A stretch of DNA of 64,000 bases from an uncultured Acidobacteriota bacterium (lineage in GTDB: Bacteria > Acidobacteriota > Blastocatellia > Pyrinomonadales > Pyrinomonadaceae), in NCBI GenBank assembly GCA_937859595.1, contig CALMAH010000024.1, forward strand, positions 1-64,000. The letters are read 5' to 3'. The notes under the pieces are model-generated. The model was not told the origin of the DNA, made no database searches, and saw nothing but the letters and a program-made list of their open reading frames with translations. Positions 6,838 through 16,256 of this stretch are shown piece by piece (positions within the stretch are counted from its first letter, which is position 1; each line of letters begins with the position of its first letter). A program made the translations under genes and the position numbers.

Positions 6838-8763
6838 ATGAAACCACTTGCTCAGAATACAATGATCCAGGGCCGTTACCTGATCGTGCAATTGATCGGT
6901 AAGGGTGGAATGGGCGAAGTCTATCTCGCTGTTGACCAGCGGCTTGGCAGTGCTGTCGCTCTCAAAAGGACGTTTTTTGCCGGGGACGAGATGCTTGGCA
7001 ATGCGTTTGAACGGGAGGCCAGAATACTGGCGAGGATGCGGCACCCTGTTCTGCCAAAGGTCTCAGACCATTTTGGTGAGGGCGAAGAACAGTATCTGGT
7101 GATGGAACATATCTCCGGCGACGATCTTTCGAAACGCCTGGAGGTGGCCCAAAAACCGTTTCCGCTCAGTTGGGTGATGTTCTGGGCAGACCAATTGCTT
7201 GACGCTCTGTCATATCTCCACTCTCATGAGCCGCCGATCATCCATCGGGACATCAAGCCGCAGAATCTTAAGCTGACAGACGAAAATCACATTATCCTGC
7301 TCGATTTTGGGCTATCTAAAAGTTCGACCGGCAATACATTGATCAACCAGGGATCAGGTGAGACCTCAGGAAGTACGTCGGGAAGTGTGGTCGGCTACAC
7401 GCCGCACTATGCTCCGATGGAGCAGATACGCGGTATCGGCACCAGTCCGCGAAGTGACCTCTATTCGCTGTCGGCGACGCTGTATCAGTTGATGACGAAT
7501 ACAGTTCCGGTTGACGCATTGACACGCGCGGACGACCTGATCAACATAAGCAGCGACCCGATAAAGCCCCTCTACGAGATAAATCAAGAGATACCAAAGC
7601 CGGTCTCGGACGTGATCCTAAAGGGCATGGAAATATCGCAGGAAAAGCGGTTCGGCTCAGCAAAAGAGATGCAAAAGGCCCTGAGAAAGGCCTATGCCTC
7701 AATGCAGGAAGCGATGACGGCGAACACTGTGGCTTTTTCGGCGGCCGCGGCAGATGTGGTCGATGAGGCTCCGATCGCTGCGAATCTCGATAAGACCGAG
7801 ATCATGGATTTCGGCCTGTTGGCTGAATCAGGCAATGAGGTTTCGATACCGACCAACGTGTCCCACACTCCGGCTGAACCGGTTGACTTTGACGCGACGG
7901 TTGCTTTTGACTCAAATTCGATGGACTCAGGGCCGCGGCAGGCTGACGTAAAGACCGAAGTATTTATACCGGGCAGTGCCGGATTTCCGCCGGAGCTGCC
8001 GGAAACGCCGGCGACCCCTGAGCAGCCGGCACCGGGCACCGAAGCATGGTCGCTGACCAACGTAGGAAATGAAGCGTTTCAGACGGATGCCGTTCAATCG
8101 GGATCGGAGTCAGAGAGTTTCAGCCCAGACGCTACGATGCCGATCGTTGCGTTTGATGGCCAGAGTGCTGATACACCTGCCGAGGCCCCGAACAGCGAGT
8201 TTTTGACGACACCCGGTGCATTCGATGCGACACCGCAGGCCGAGGCGGAGAGGCACGCGGATGGGCAGGGCGATGCAATGGCGGCCGCAGCATCCGCGGG
8301 TGTTTCCGGCATGGCTCCTGCAACGGCGGCACCGGCGAAGAAAAAGGGTTCGACAGGTAAGATCGTCGCTATCTTTGGCGGGCTTTTCCTCTTTTTTGTG
8401 GTTGCTCTCGGCGCGATCGGCGGTGGTTGGTACTACTACAATAATTACTATATGGCCGGTCCTGCAATCGAACCGACTCCGACGCCAGAGCCTACGCCGG
8501 AGCCGACCCCCGAACAAACGCCAGACCTTGACGTGGGGATCGATGCAAACACGAATACAACTGAACCGGTCGAATCCGACACCCCCGAGGAGCAAGAACC
8601 GACATCACCTGAACTGGACTCGACCACGACCCCGGTGACCCGGCCGACAGCCACGCCCAGGATCCGGCCTACCGTTACACCGAGAACGACTCCGGCGAGG
8701 ACGACCCCGACGCCAAGGCCTACGCCGCAGCCGGCCAGGACAGGACCGCGCATCCTGCAGTGA
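6838..8763 (+). CDS. Membrane-anchored Ser/Thr protein kinase
   Basis: 641 residues. Hanks-type kinase domain at about 14-270: glycine loop GKGGMGEVY (21-29), catalytic lysine K43 in VALKR, helix-C Glu60, HRDIKPQN (HRD 136-138), DFG 156-158 and the APMEQ that replaces APE. All catalytic residues are present, so it should be active. Residues 280-500 are a low-complexity Ala/Pro/Asp/Thr linker; one membrane helix follows (about 508-530, KIVAIFGGLFLFFVVALGAI). The last 100 residues are an extracytoplasmic Pro/Thr-rich tail of PEPTP repeats, with no PASTA domain. The TPR protein 17 bases downstream on the same strand is probably co-transcribed and may be the substrate or partner. Confidence 0.9.
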   Translation: MKPLAQNTMIQGRYLIVQLIGKGGMGEVYLAVDQRLGSAVALKRTFFAGDEMLGNAFEREARILARMRHPVLPKVSDHFGEGEEQYLVMEHISGDDLSKRLEVAQKPFPLSWVMFWADQLLDALSYLHSHEPPIIHRDIKPQNLKLTDENHIILLDFGLSKSSTGNTLINQGSGETSGSTSGSVVGYTPHYAPMEQIRGIGTSPRSDLYSLSATLYQLMTNTVPVDALTRADDLINISSDPIKPLYEINQEIPKPVSDVILKGMEISQEKRFGSAKEMQKALRKAYASMQEAMTANTVAFSAAAADVVDEAPIAANLDKTEIMDFGLLAESGNEVSIPTNVSHTPAEPVDFDATVAFDSNSMDSGPRQADVKTEVFIPGSAGFPPELPETPATPEQPAPGTEAWSLTNVGNEAFQTDAVQSGSESESFSPDATMPIVAFDGQSADTPAEAPNSEFLTTPGAFDATPQAEAERHADGQGDAMAAAASAGVSGMAPATAAPAKKKGSTGKIVAIFGGLFLFFVVALGAIGGGWYYYNNYYMAGPAIEPTPTPEPTPEPTPEQTPDLDVGIDANTNTTEPVESDTPEEQEPTSPELDSTTTPVTRPTATPRIRPTVTPRTTPARTTPTPRPTPQPARTGPRILQ

Positions 8764-8780
8764 ACAGGAGATTAAGATAA

Positions 8781-10175
8781 ATGAACCGATCTGCTTTGAA
8801 GTTTAAGTTAATGTTCCTGATCGCCGTGTCGTTCGTCATGGCGCTTCCTTCGGTCGGCGAAGCACAGACCCGCCGAGACAGACAGCGTGCCGAACAGAGG
8901 ATCAACGAAGGTAACCGAGCGTTCAATCAGCGAGATTACAAGACCGCGGTGACGAAATACGCCGAGGCCATAATGCTGGTACCGAACAATGCGACGGCTC
9001 ATTTCTGGAAGGCTATGTGCCATTTCCATCTTGAGCAGAAGGAAATGGCTCTGGGCGAGTTTGACCGGGCCCTTACCCTTGGATATCAGCGGCCGGTCGA
9101 TGTTTATCGTATCCGCTGGCGAATGTATTACGCCGACAAAGACTACGCCGCAGCCGCACGAGACATCGACAATGGCCTTGCATTGGATCCTGACAACCTT
9201 GAGTTCCTGATCGGCAAAGGCGATATGAGCTTCGTTGATGGGCAATATAAGGAGGCTCTCGGCTTTTACCAACGAGCAGTGGTCAGGGCGCCGAACAACG
9301 GCGAACTCCATCTGAACATTGCGAAGATCCATTACCAACTCAACGATCCGCAGGGCGTGATCGAATCGGCGCAGGAGGCCATAAAGAGGGGTACCCAGTC
9401 ACCTGGTGTTGCGTTTCTTCTTCAGGCCGAAGCTCTAAAGGCACTCCGTCGATATCCGGAGGCGATCGACGCTTATACGAGGGCTCAGAATATAGACTCC
9501 AAGAACTACGATGTCTATCGTAATCTGGCTGATCTTTACAGGATCCAGAATCGATTTGATGAGGCGATCAGGGTTTCCCGACAGGCTCTGACGGTTTTTC
9601 CAAATGACGGGAATATCTACACTGACCTGAGTTGGTACTACAGCCTGGCCGAACAGCATGAAAATGCGGCCGAGGCGGCGAGGGCGGGCATCAGGTTCTT
9701 GCCAGAACAGCACATGGCATACACAAATCTGTGTCGTGCCCTGAATGATCTGAAACGGCCGGAACTCGCGATCCGCGAATGCAACAATGCTCTTCGCTTG
9801 AAGCCGAACGACGGCGAGACGAATTTCTATTTGGGCTATTCGCATACGCTCCTGAACCGTCACGATGACGCGGCCAGGTACTATCGCAGGGCGGTGACCG
9901 GGCTTGAAGAGTTTACTCGGGAGAATCGTAACTACTCGGACGGTTTCTATTTGCTGGGGAATGCCTACATGGCAGACAATCAGGCCGCGAAAGCGGTTGA
10001 GGCTTATCGACGTTCGCTGGATCTAAGTCCCCGATTTGCCCGTGCCAGATACAATCTTGCGGTCGGCTATCTAACGTTGAAACGCAAGTCGGATGCACTT
10101 GAGCAATATAATGCCTTGCTGCAGATCGACGCGGCTCTTGCCGCACGGCTCAAGGAAGAGATAGACCGCAGCTAG
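8781..10175 (+). CDS. Exported TPR-repeat protein
   Basis: 464 residues. Signal peptide about 1-29 (KLMFLIAVSFVMALPSVGEA). From residue 38 to the end it is a continuous array of about ten tetratricopeptide repeats with the usual A/G/Y/P spacing (AEAIMLVPNNATAHFWKAMC, YRRSLDLSPRFARARYNLAV), which form a superhelical protein-binding surface. No catalytic domain. Follows the kinase gene with 17 bases between them, with an AGGAG-like site upstream of the ATG, so the two are likely one operon. A factor-independent terminator-like hairpin follows at 10317. Likely a periplasmic scaffold; its partner is not evident. Confidence 0.85.
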   Translation: MNRSALKFKLMFLIAVSFVMALPSVGEAQTRRDRQRAEQRINEGNRAFNQRDYKTAVTKYAEAIMLVPNNATAHFWKAMCHFHLEQKEMALGEFDRALTLGYQRPVDVYRIRWRMYYADKDYAAAARDIDNGLALDPDNLEFLIGKGDMSFVDGQYKEALGFYQRAVVRAPNNGELHLNIAKIHYQLNDPQGVIESAQEAIKRGTQSPGVAFLLQAEALKALRRYPEAIDAYTRAQNIDSKNYDVYRNLADLYRIQNRFDEAIRVSRQALTVFPNDGNIYTDLSWYYSLAEQHENAAEAARAGIRFLPEQHMAYTNLCRALNDLKRPELAIRECNNALRLKPNDGETNFYLGYSHTLLNRHDDAARYYRRAVTGLEEFTRENRNYSDGFYLLGNAYMADNQAAKAVEAYRRSLDLSPRFARARYNLAVGYLTLKRKSDALEQYNALLQIDAALAARLKEEIDRS

Positions 10176-10316
10176 TGGTCAGCCTATAAGAGCAGACTGC
10201 GATGAGCGGCCTTTTGAAGAGCAGATCCGTTTAATAATTACTTCGCGAATTTTGCCAAGAGCCTGGCGGCCTTTGGGTTAGATAAAATATCGTAAACACA
10301 AAGGCCACTAGGGCTT

Positions 10317-10340
10317 ACGCGGCAATCACCCGCGTTTTTC
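10317..10340 (+). terminator. Candidate intrinsic terminator after TPR gene
   Basis: ACGCGG (10317-10322) pairs with CCGCGT (10330-10335) around a 7-base loop and runs into a T tract. Short stem, so moderate support. The rest of the 222-base gap shows nothing else clear. Confidence 0.45.
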
Positions 10341-10397
10341 CGTTTTTGGGGCTCCTCACGACACGGATCCGGAAACGCAATTCAAACATCCTCCTTT

Positions 10398-11567
10398 TCA
10401 TTTGGCGGAGATGAAACGAAGCGGATCTCCTAAAAGAAAATAGGCAAGGTTTGGCGATTCGTGAGATCGGTCATAGCCGACCAATTCTACGTAGGCCTTG
10501 CCGATCATGTCCTCGCCATACGCCTTTCCGGAGACCCGGCAGGCCCCTTCCCAATAGATGATCATGGTGGTGCCACGGGTGTCCAGCTCCTGATCTCGCA
10601 TTACGGGCGAGACCGTGAGGTCGAGGCCAAGCGACGGGACCTTAACTTTCCAGAGCGAAGGATATTCGGCCTCTGTGCGAGGACTCTTCCACGTCTCAAG
10701 CGGTTCGATCAAGAAATCTTCTCTTGCGAGTCTGCGGTAATTGCCATCGGCATCGACAAATGTGCCTGAAGAATAAGGGGAGGTTTCGCCCCGATTGTTT
10801 CGAATGTGATAGCACATCAGATCGCTTCCGTTTGCCAGTTGGATCGAGAACCAGTCCCATCCTTTTTGATTCTCAGTTGGTTCCCAGGTTCCGAATTCGC
10901 GATCCATCCAGGCCGACCCGGTGAATTTTTCTGACGAACCGCCGGCGGTCAAGACGCCATCGACAGCCATTCTCGTATAGGAAAAATATCTAGATGCTTC
11001 GCCTCGGTCCTTGAACGAGACGCCCTGTTCGCCGTTCAATATAGAGGGTTTCGAGGGGGTCAGCGACGCCTCGAACACGGTTCCGTCGTCGAGTGTGGCG
11101 CGAAGGATATGACTGCCATGAGCCTCACGAACCGACCAATCGCCGAGCCGGACATGATAATGGTCCTCTGAAGCCGATGCAGGAAGGTCCAGCAATCCAT
11201 TGGAACTTTTCCGGTGCGAGTACCGGAAGTTCAACTTGTCAACATCGGTTAACGCGAAATGGGCGAAATAATAGGGGTTACCTATGAGCCGAAGCGGGAC
11301 GACCGCAAACTTATCGAGGTCGGTCCGCCGCTTAAAGAAAACGAGCTCAAACCCGAATTGCCTTGCCCCGGCGGTCTCGATGTGGCCTGTGTAATACCAC
11401 CACTCGGTCTGCACGTCGCGATGTGCATAGAGGTCCCGAGGGAGCCGGACCGGCTCGTGCTCGGTCCCGTTCCTTAGTGGCCGCGCCGCTCCCGCAACCC
11501 GGTCTGCAAGGGTTTCAAATGCCTCTTCGAACAAGATCTGTGTTCCGTTAATGATGTCCCGATACAT
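10398..11567 (-). CDS. Lipocalin-like / carotenoid 1,2-hydratase (AttH/CrtC family) protein
   Basis: 389 residues from the chosen ATG. The motif HRDVQTEWWYYTGHIE and the later GSAWMDREFGT are diagnostic of the AttH/CrtC two-lobed lipocalin family. CrtC hydrates carotenoids; most distant members have unknown substrates, so the hydratase label is only a family name here. No carotenoid gene lies nearby. Start is uncertain: a TTG at 11684 would overlap the anti-sigma stop by 4 bases and an ATG at 11642 is also possible; I chose the ATG at 11567 because homologous sequence begins well after it and the residues before it look unlike the family. It is the last gene of the sigma/anti-sigma group and could be under ECF control. 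Confidence 0.75.
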   Translation of the reverse strand: MYRDIINGTQILFEEAFETLADRVAGAARPLRNGTEHEPVRLPRDLYAHRDVQTEWWYYTGHIETAGARQFGFELVFFKRRTDLDKFAVVPLRLIGNPYYFAHFALTDVDKLNFRYSHRKSSNGLLDLPASASEDHYHVRLGDWSVREAHGSHILRATLDDGTVFEASLTPSKPSILNGEQGVSFKDRGEASRYFSYTRMAVDGVLTAGGSSEKFTGSAWMDREFGTWEPTENQKGWDWFSIQLANGSDLMCYHIRNNRGETSPYSSGTFVDADGNYRRLAREDFLIEPLETWKSPRTEAEYPSLWKVKVPSLGLDLTVSPVMRDQELDTRGTTMIIYWEGACRVSGKAYGEDMIGKAYVELVGYDRSHESPNLAYFLLGDPLRFISAK

Positions 11568-11680
11568 AGCGCCGAGGTCGATCTCTATATATGTTTTCGA
11601 AATTGTAAGATAGGTGGATTTAAATACGAAAAAAGGCGGCATAGCAGCCGCCAGATCTCGGGGATAGAGGAAAAACCGAA

Positions 11681-12505
11681 TCAATAGTAACGCCGCAGGG
11701 CGGGTTCGGCGTCAACGTTGACGCTCTGGATCTTTAATACCACCCGCATCGTATCCGACCGACCATCCAGGTCGGCAGGCACGAAAGGGGCGTAGTCCGG
11801 GTCGGTCTGCAACGCCCGCTGAAGCTGCTCGATAGCCTTGCGGTCATCTGACGGTTCGACGACCTCGGCGATCCGCGCGAGCCCATTGCCGAAAACATCG
11901 GCGACAACCACCACTTCTTCGTCCATCATTTCGCCGCGAAGGAGCGAGCGTGTCAGAGCTACAAGGGCGCCGCGCGGATTGACGCTTGGCGATTCGCTAG
12001 AGAATCCGAGCCGAGTATAGGCATATTGTGAAGGGCTAAGATCGAGCAACAGCGGATCATTGTTCTCGGCAAGGAATATCGAACCGGAACGATCGATGGT
12101 GGTTCCTGCGACCGGCGCTGCCGCGAGATCCGGGATATTGGCCGGAGAAAGAATAAGCCAAAGAAAAGATATGGCCAGGACAACACTGCCGACGGCCCCG
12201 ACCGTGTATGGCATCAGCCAAACATCAAGCCACCTTCTCGGCGTTTCAAGAAGAGCGAAGCCGGGCGAGATAGTATGCGGTGTAAGGCGTTCTGCAACAG
12301 CATTCCTGATCGACGCCATCCGGGCGGCGGTGATCTGCGGGCGCGGAAGCAACCTCATCGCTGAGCGGATCTCACGCATATCCGCCAGTTTTTGCCGGCA
12401 GACAGGACAAATGTCCAGATGTGCATCGATCGCAGCCATTTCCGGCGGCGCAAGTACATCGTCAAGATAAAGCGGAAGTTCAAATTGTAGGTCGCGGCAC
12501 TTCAT
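11681..12505 (-). CDS. Transmembrane anti-sigma factor with zinc-finger (zf-HC2/ZAS) domain
   Basis: 274 residues. The N-terminus (MKCRDLQFELPLYLDDVL, then HLDICPVC at about 29-36) is the anti-sigma zinc domain with the H-x3-C-x2-C signature that clamps ECF sigma factors. A membrane helix lies at about 97-120 (VGAVGSVVLAISFLWLIL). The rest is an extracytoplasmic sensor domain ending near residue 274, without a known fold that I can name. It lies 289 bases downstream of the ECF sigma gene on the same strand, a longer gap than usual for such pairs; the gap holds no convincing gene or terminator. It should keep the sigma factor inactive at the membrane until an envelope signal triggers release. 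Confidence 0.85.
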   Translation of the reverse strand: MKCRDLQFELPLYLDDVLAPPEMAAIDAHLDICPVCRQKLADMREIRSAMRLLPRPQITAARMASIRNAVAERLTPHTISPGFALLETPRRWLDVWLMPYTVGAVGSVVLAISFLWLILSPANIPDLAAAPVAGTTIDRSGSIFLAENNDPLLLDLSPSQYAYTRLGFSSESPSVNPRGALVALTRSLLRGEMMDEEVVVVADVFGNGLARIAEVVEPSDDRKAIEQLQRALQTDPDYAPFVPADLDGRSDTMRVVLKIQSVNVDAEPALRRYY

Positions 12506-12794
12506 ATCGATCTCGACCTCATTCCGGGACCCCCCGGTCCCTCAGATCTATATTGAGCAACGGCCAGGAAGACGAAGGCACAGACCACCTGTTTGAAAAA
12601 ACGCATTTCCTGATGACAGTCACGAAGTCGTTCTTCCGGACTTTTTCCGGTTGGTTGCTGGTCAACTTTGAAAGAACCCTCGGAACGTTCATCGTTTCGT
12701 TCACCGCGAAACTTGTTCGTTCAGACCTCTCGTTTGGCACCGATACGTCTAATTAAACGATCTATGCCGTCGCTGCAAGGCCGTTGCTCAATTC

Positions 12795-13448
12795 TCAAAT
12801 ATCCTTCAGTTTTCGCCGCAGCTCGTCGCGGCCGCGGGCGATCCGGGACTTGACTGTCCCGATGTTGAGTTCGAGTGTGGCAGCTATCTCCTCATAACTG
12901 AACCCCTCGATATCACAGAGTATGACAGCTTCTCTGTAGGCATCCGGCAGGTCCCGGAGCGCCCTTCGGAGCCCGACCTCCCGTTCACGCCTAAGAGCTA
13001 TCTGCTCTGGCGATGCGGAACCCGAATCAATCGTGTCTTTTACAAGCACCTCGGTTCCACCTATTTCCGAGTCAAGCGAAATCGTTACTCCGCGTCCCCT
13101 CCGGCTCCACCAACGGAAACGGTTCCGCGAATGGTTCATGGCTATTCGGTAAAGCCATGTTTTCAGCCCCGATTCGCCTCGGAAGTTCCTGATCGACCGG
13201 AGAGCGCTGACAAAGGTTTCCTGCGTCAGGTCGCCCGCTTCCTCGGGGTCTTCCGTGATCCGGAAAAGGAGCCCGTAGATCTCGGCAGAGAACCGGTCGA
13301 TCAATTCGCCAAAAGCCTCGGCATTTCCTGCTCGTAATCTTTCAATGAACTCGATCTCTGCTCTTGGAAACGCAGAGGTGGCGTTGGCCACCGCAGTAAC
13401 ATTGGCGGCATTTTCATCATCAAAGGCGATCGTCTTTGAGAAGGCCAT
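12795..13448 (-). CDS. ECF RNA polymerase sigma factor (RpoE-like)
   Basis: 217 residues from the ATG at 13448. Sigma region 2 covers about 40-110 (FGELIDRFSAEIYGLLFRIT, DLTQETFVSALRS, TWLYRIAMN) and region 4 about 155-215 (LPDAYREAVILCDIEGFSYE, EIAATL, IGTVKSRIARGR). Both DNA-binding regions are intact. An upstream GTG would add 13 residues; the ATG is preferred. A near-ideal ECF promoter (GGAACAA-15 bases-GTCTAA) lies 70-100 bases upstream, implying autoregulation. The zinc-finger anti-sigma gene follows. Confidence 0.92.
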   Translation of the reverse strand: MAFSKTIAFDDENAANVTAVANATSAFPRAEIEFIERLRAGNAEAFGELIDRFSAEIYGLLFRITEDPEEAGDLTQETFVSALRSIRNFRGESGLKTWLYRIAMNHSRNRFRWWSRRGRGVTISLDSEIGGTEVLVKDTIDSGSASPEQIALRREREVGLRRALRDLPDAYREAVILCDIEGFSYEEIAATLELNIGTVKSRIARGRDELRRKLKDI

Positions 13449-13521
13449 TATCTGCGTCCTACCCGCTCCCGGATACAGGAGCGGCAAATCTTGTCGGCCG
13501 GCGAATCAGCCGAATAATTAC

Positions 13522-13549
13522 TTAGACACCAGATCTCAGGATTTGTTCC
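13522..13549 (-). promoter_or_regulatory. ECF-type promoter upstream of the sigma gene
   Basis: Minus strand reads GGAACAA (13543-13549), a 15-base spacer, then GTCTAA (13522-13527). Apart from the last two bases of GGAACTT this is the E. coli sigma-E consensus, spacer included. It faces the ECF sigma gene, so positive autoregulation is the simplest reading. Confidence 0.75.
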
Positions 13550-13718
13550 CGAAATGGAAAATAAATTTCTCAGGCAGTCCTGAGGCTCAAACCGGGCCAA
13601 AATGCCCTGAGTGTTGTTTGCTATGGTGTCCATTTTACGATACATTTACACTTTTGGGCAGAATCGCCTTGCCCGATCATATAACGATTTCATTTGCAAT
13701 TATTGCATATTTTCAACG

Positions 13719-14564
13719 ATGGCAAGGAAGAAAAGACGATTTGATCAGGTTCCCCAGCAGCAGGCATCGCCGGAACCGACGGACAAGACGATTTACCGGG
13801 ATCCGTTTCAGGACAAGGTCGGCAGAGCGGTGGAAGATCTCGGGAAAAAGCTCGAGGGACAGGGAAAGAACATTCTTTATGGCCTTGGCGCTATCGCCGT
13901 TATTGCTGTGATCATCTGGATCGCGATGGTCTGGATGGGCCGCTCGAACGCCGAGGCCCAGGCCGCTCTCGGCAAGGCAATTGAGACATCGCAGGCGCGC
14001 ATTACTGACATCGGACCGCCGGCGGGATCTGAGGAAAGGACATTCAAAACCCAGGCCGAGCGAGCCTCGGCGGCTATAGCGGAATTTAACGCTGTCGCAG
14101 AAAAGTTTGGCGGCGAGATCGGCCAAAAGGCTCGTTATTTTGCGGCGGTTAACCGGCTTGTGATAGATAGGGAGGCCGGTATAGCGGAGCTTGAAGCTCT
14201 GACGGGAACCGGAGGCGAAACGGGCACACTGGCAAAATTCGCCTTGGCCCAAGCTCGGGCGGACAACGGCCAGCTTGACGTAGCGGCCGCAATATATCAA
14301 GAACTTTCAGCCGCATCCGATCCGGTGCTCTCGCGAGAGACGATCCAATATGAGCTTGCACTTATCCTCGAAAAGCAGGAAAAGAAGGAAGAGGCGGCTA
14401 ACGTGCTTTTCGAGTTGGTAAAAGCGGCAAATGAGGCGAAGGGCCTGGACGGCAAGCCTGTCCCGCTTTCGTCAACGGCGAGATCGGCTAAGGATAAGCT
14501 TGAAATACTGGCGCCTGAGAAAGCAAAGGAACTGCCGGAACCCGCATTTGAACTGCCATTTTAG
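13719..14564 (+). CDS. YfgM-like membrane-anchored TPR protein
   Basis: 281 residues from the ATG before ARKKRRFDQ. The N-terminal 60 residues are basic and cytoplasmic, followed by one membrane helix at about 59-82 (ILYGLGAIAVIAVIIWIAMV). The remainder is Ala/Glu-rich helical sequence with TPR-like repeats, matching the TPR_21/YfgM fold (a Sec-translocon-associated ancillary chaperone in E. coli). Length and layout fit that family (about 200-280). Divergent to the ECF sigma gene; the 270 bases between carry the ECF promoter on the other strand. An upstream in-frame start would add 36 residues with no signal and is rejected. Confidence 0.7.
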   Translation: MARKKRRFDQVPQQQASPEPTDKTIYRDPFQDKVGRAVEDLGKKLEGQGKNILYGLGAIAVIAVIIWIAMVWMGRSNAEAQAALGKAIETSQARITDIGPPAGSEERTFKTQAERASAAIAEFNAVAEKFGGEIGQKARYFAAVNRLVIDREAGIAELEALTGTGGETGTLAKFALAQARADNGQLDVAAAIYQELSAASDPVLSRETIQYELALILEKQEKKEEAANVLFELVKAANEAKGLDGKPVPLSSTARSAKDKLEILAPEKAKELPEPAFELPF

Positions 14565-14728
14565 ACTGGCCGGCAAAACAGGCATTTTGCGCCGCGATGC
14601 TAAAGCCAAAGTAAAGCTTGGCCGGGGCACATTTTTTGTCTAGCTCAGGAATGACTTTACGCAACTCCGAAGGAAACGTTATCATTGACCGTAGCAGCGA
14701 TCGTCTGTGGCATTTTTGTTAGTACGAT

Positions 14729-16141
14729 TTGGAACAAGAGACCGCACAACCGAACCCGGCAGCTTCCGCGGAGAACGATATCATAAGGTTGGAACGTCCC
14801 CTTACCACGAGGGTTTCGACCGGTTCCTACGCTTCTGCTCTATTCACACTTACATTTCTTTCAGCATTTCTCCTTTATTTGGAGTATGAACTGGCGGGCC
14901 TTGTTCTGCTGGCGTTCTCATTGGCGGTGATCCCCGTTCTTGCCTTAACTGATCGGGTCCGATTTGACGGGCGCCGGCTGATCCGTCTCGGGCCTGTTCG
15001 AGCCCTTTATCATTTTGTTGTGGGAACCCGTTTTTGGCTACGACTCAAGGACATAGAGCAGGTCGACACACAGGCGGTGAGGGCGATACGAAGGGGGGGG
15101 CGGCTACTTTACCGTTACAGCACGACATTTCGCGGCAAAGGCGTTTCGATAACTGTAGTCTCGGGGGGCGAACGATATCGCCGGTTTGTCAAGGCCGTGC
15201 TTGTCAGGCTGCCGGAGGAGATAATGGATAGCCGTTCTGCCGAGCTTCGAGCCTATCTCGAAGAGGCCGGCTCGATAAAGACAAAGGCGGGGGAATGGAA
15301 CATTCCGTCAGGCGACGTCCTCGAGTCTTCCCTGAAGAGACTCAGACGCGGCAGCAGGGCCGGCGGCAGTACGACGGCGAAACCAGATCCGGAAAAGGCC
15401 TCGTATCTACGCAGGCTGGCCAACGAACTTCGGCTTACCGGATCGCTGTCCCAGTCGATCGAGGCATTTCGGCGGGCTACGCTTGCGGCTCCGGGCGACG
15501 GCTGGTTGTTGTTTGAGTTTTCTCGCTGTCTGCATCTATTTGCCGGGGTCGAGCGCGACGAACGCATTTATCGGCGCTCGCTCGCGATGATGCGGCTTGC
15601 TGAGCGGCGCGCCGGATCAGACGCTCAGCTTTTGGCCCGTATCGGTGAGTCGTATTTTCAGTACGGTGATTGGCGACGGGCGGCACAGGCGTTCAAACGA
15701 TCGATCGATGAGTTCGGGGAGAGTTTTCTTGCTCTACGCGGGCTTGCAGAGGTCGCACTTCGAGAAGGAAAGATCGCGCACGTTATCCACAATTTTGCGG
15801 CGGCCGGCCGTACTGCGGAGATCCCTTCGCTGCGTCGCTGGACACAGGGCGAAGTAGAATATTTTTCGCGGCTGAATGAGGATGACGAATACATGGAGCT
15901 GGAAGTCAGCAGGGTAAATTTGCTGGATTCGGTCGACCGGTGGCGGAGAAGGGCCTTTCGCCTATCAATGATCGGGCTACCAATTATTCTTACTGGGCTG
16001 TTGCTGGATGATCATTTTATTGCGAACACAGGCTGGGCCCTTTCGCTTGCATCTGTCGGTGCATGGCTCTTTATCTCGCTTGGTAAACGAACACTCGAAA
16101 AGCGCATCCCGTTCGAAGCTCTCGATGGGAGAGATCAATAG
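14729..16141 (+). CDS. Membrane protein with TPR-like repeats
   Basis: 470 residues. Two N-terminal membrane segments (about 36-75, ALFTLTFLSAFLLYLEYELA and LVLLAFSLAVIPVLAL), then a PH-like beta region (about 76-165, RVRFDGRRLIRLGPVRALYH, DIEQVDTQAVRAI) of the kind seen in bacterial PH-domain membrane proteins, then about four TPR-like helical pairs (220-400), and two closing membrane helices (about 412-450). The start appears to be TTG with no clear ribosome site, the only good in-frame candidate, so the start is uncertain. Probably cytoplasmic soluble domains on a polytopic membrane base. No defined function. Confidence 0.6.
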   Translation: MEQETAQPNPAASAENDIIRLERPLTTRVSTGSYASALFTLTFLSAFLLYLEYELAGLVLLAFSLAVIPVLALTDRVRFDGRRLIRLGPVRALYHFVVGTRFWLRLKDIEQVDTQAVRAIRRGGRLLYRYSTTFRGKGVSITVVSGGERYRRFVKAVLVRLPEEIMDSRSAELRAYLEEAGSIKTKAGEWNIPSGDVLESSLKRLRRGSRAGGSTTAKPDPEKASYLRRLANELRLTGSLSQSIEAFRRATLAAPGDGWLLFEFSRCLHLFAGVERDERIYRRSLAMMRLAERRAGSDAQLLARIGESYFQYGDWRRAAQAFKRSIDEFGESFLALRGLAEVALREGKIAHVIHNFAAAGRTAEIPSLRRWTQGEVEYFSRLNEDDEYMELEVSRVNLLDSVDRWRRRAFRLSMIGLPIILTGLLLDDHFIANTGWALSLASVGAWLFISLGKRTLEKRIPFEALDGRDQ

Positions 16142-16256
16142 TAGCCGTGTAGTCACTGTTCCCATAAACGGCGGTCTTTCTTTTTTACTCAGTCGACACA
16201 GCCATTTTCGGTTCTGACGCATCGAACATGCCAAAACACATAAAAGGAGACAGGTT

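Noticed and set aside
12519..12740. 73-codon minus-strand frame between the sigma and anti-sigma genes
   Set aside because: No homology, no ribosome site; probably untranslated spacer.
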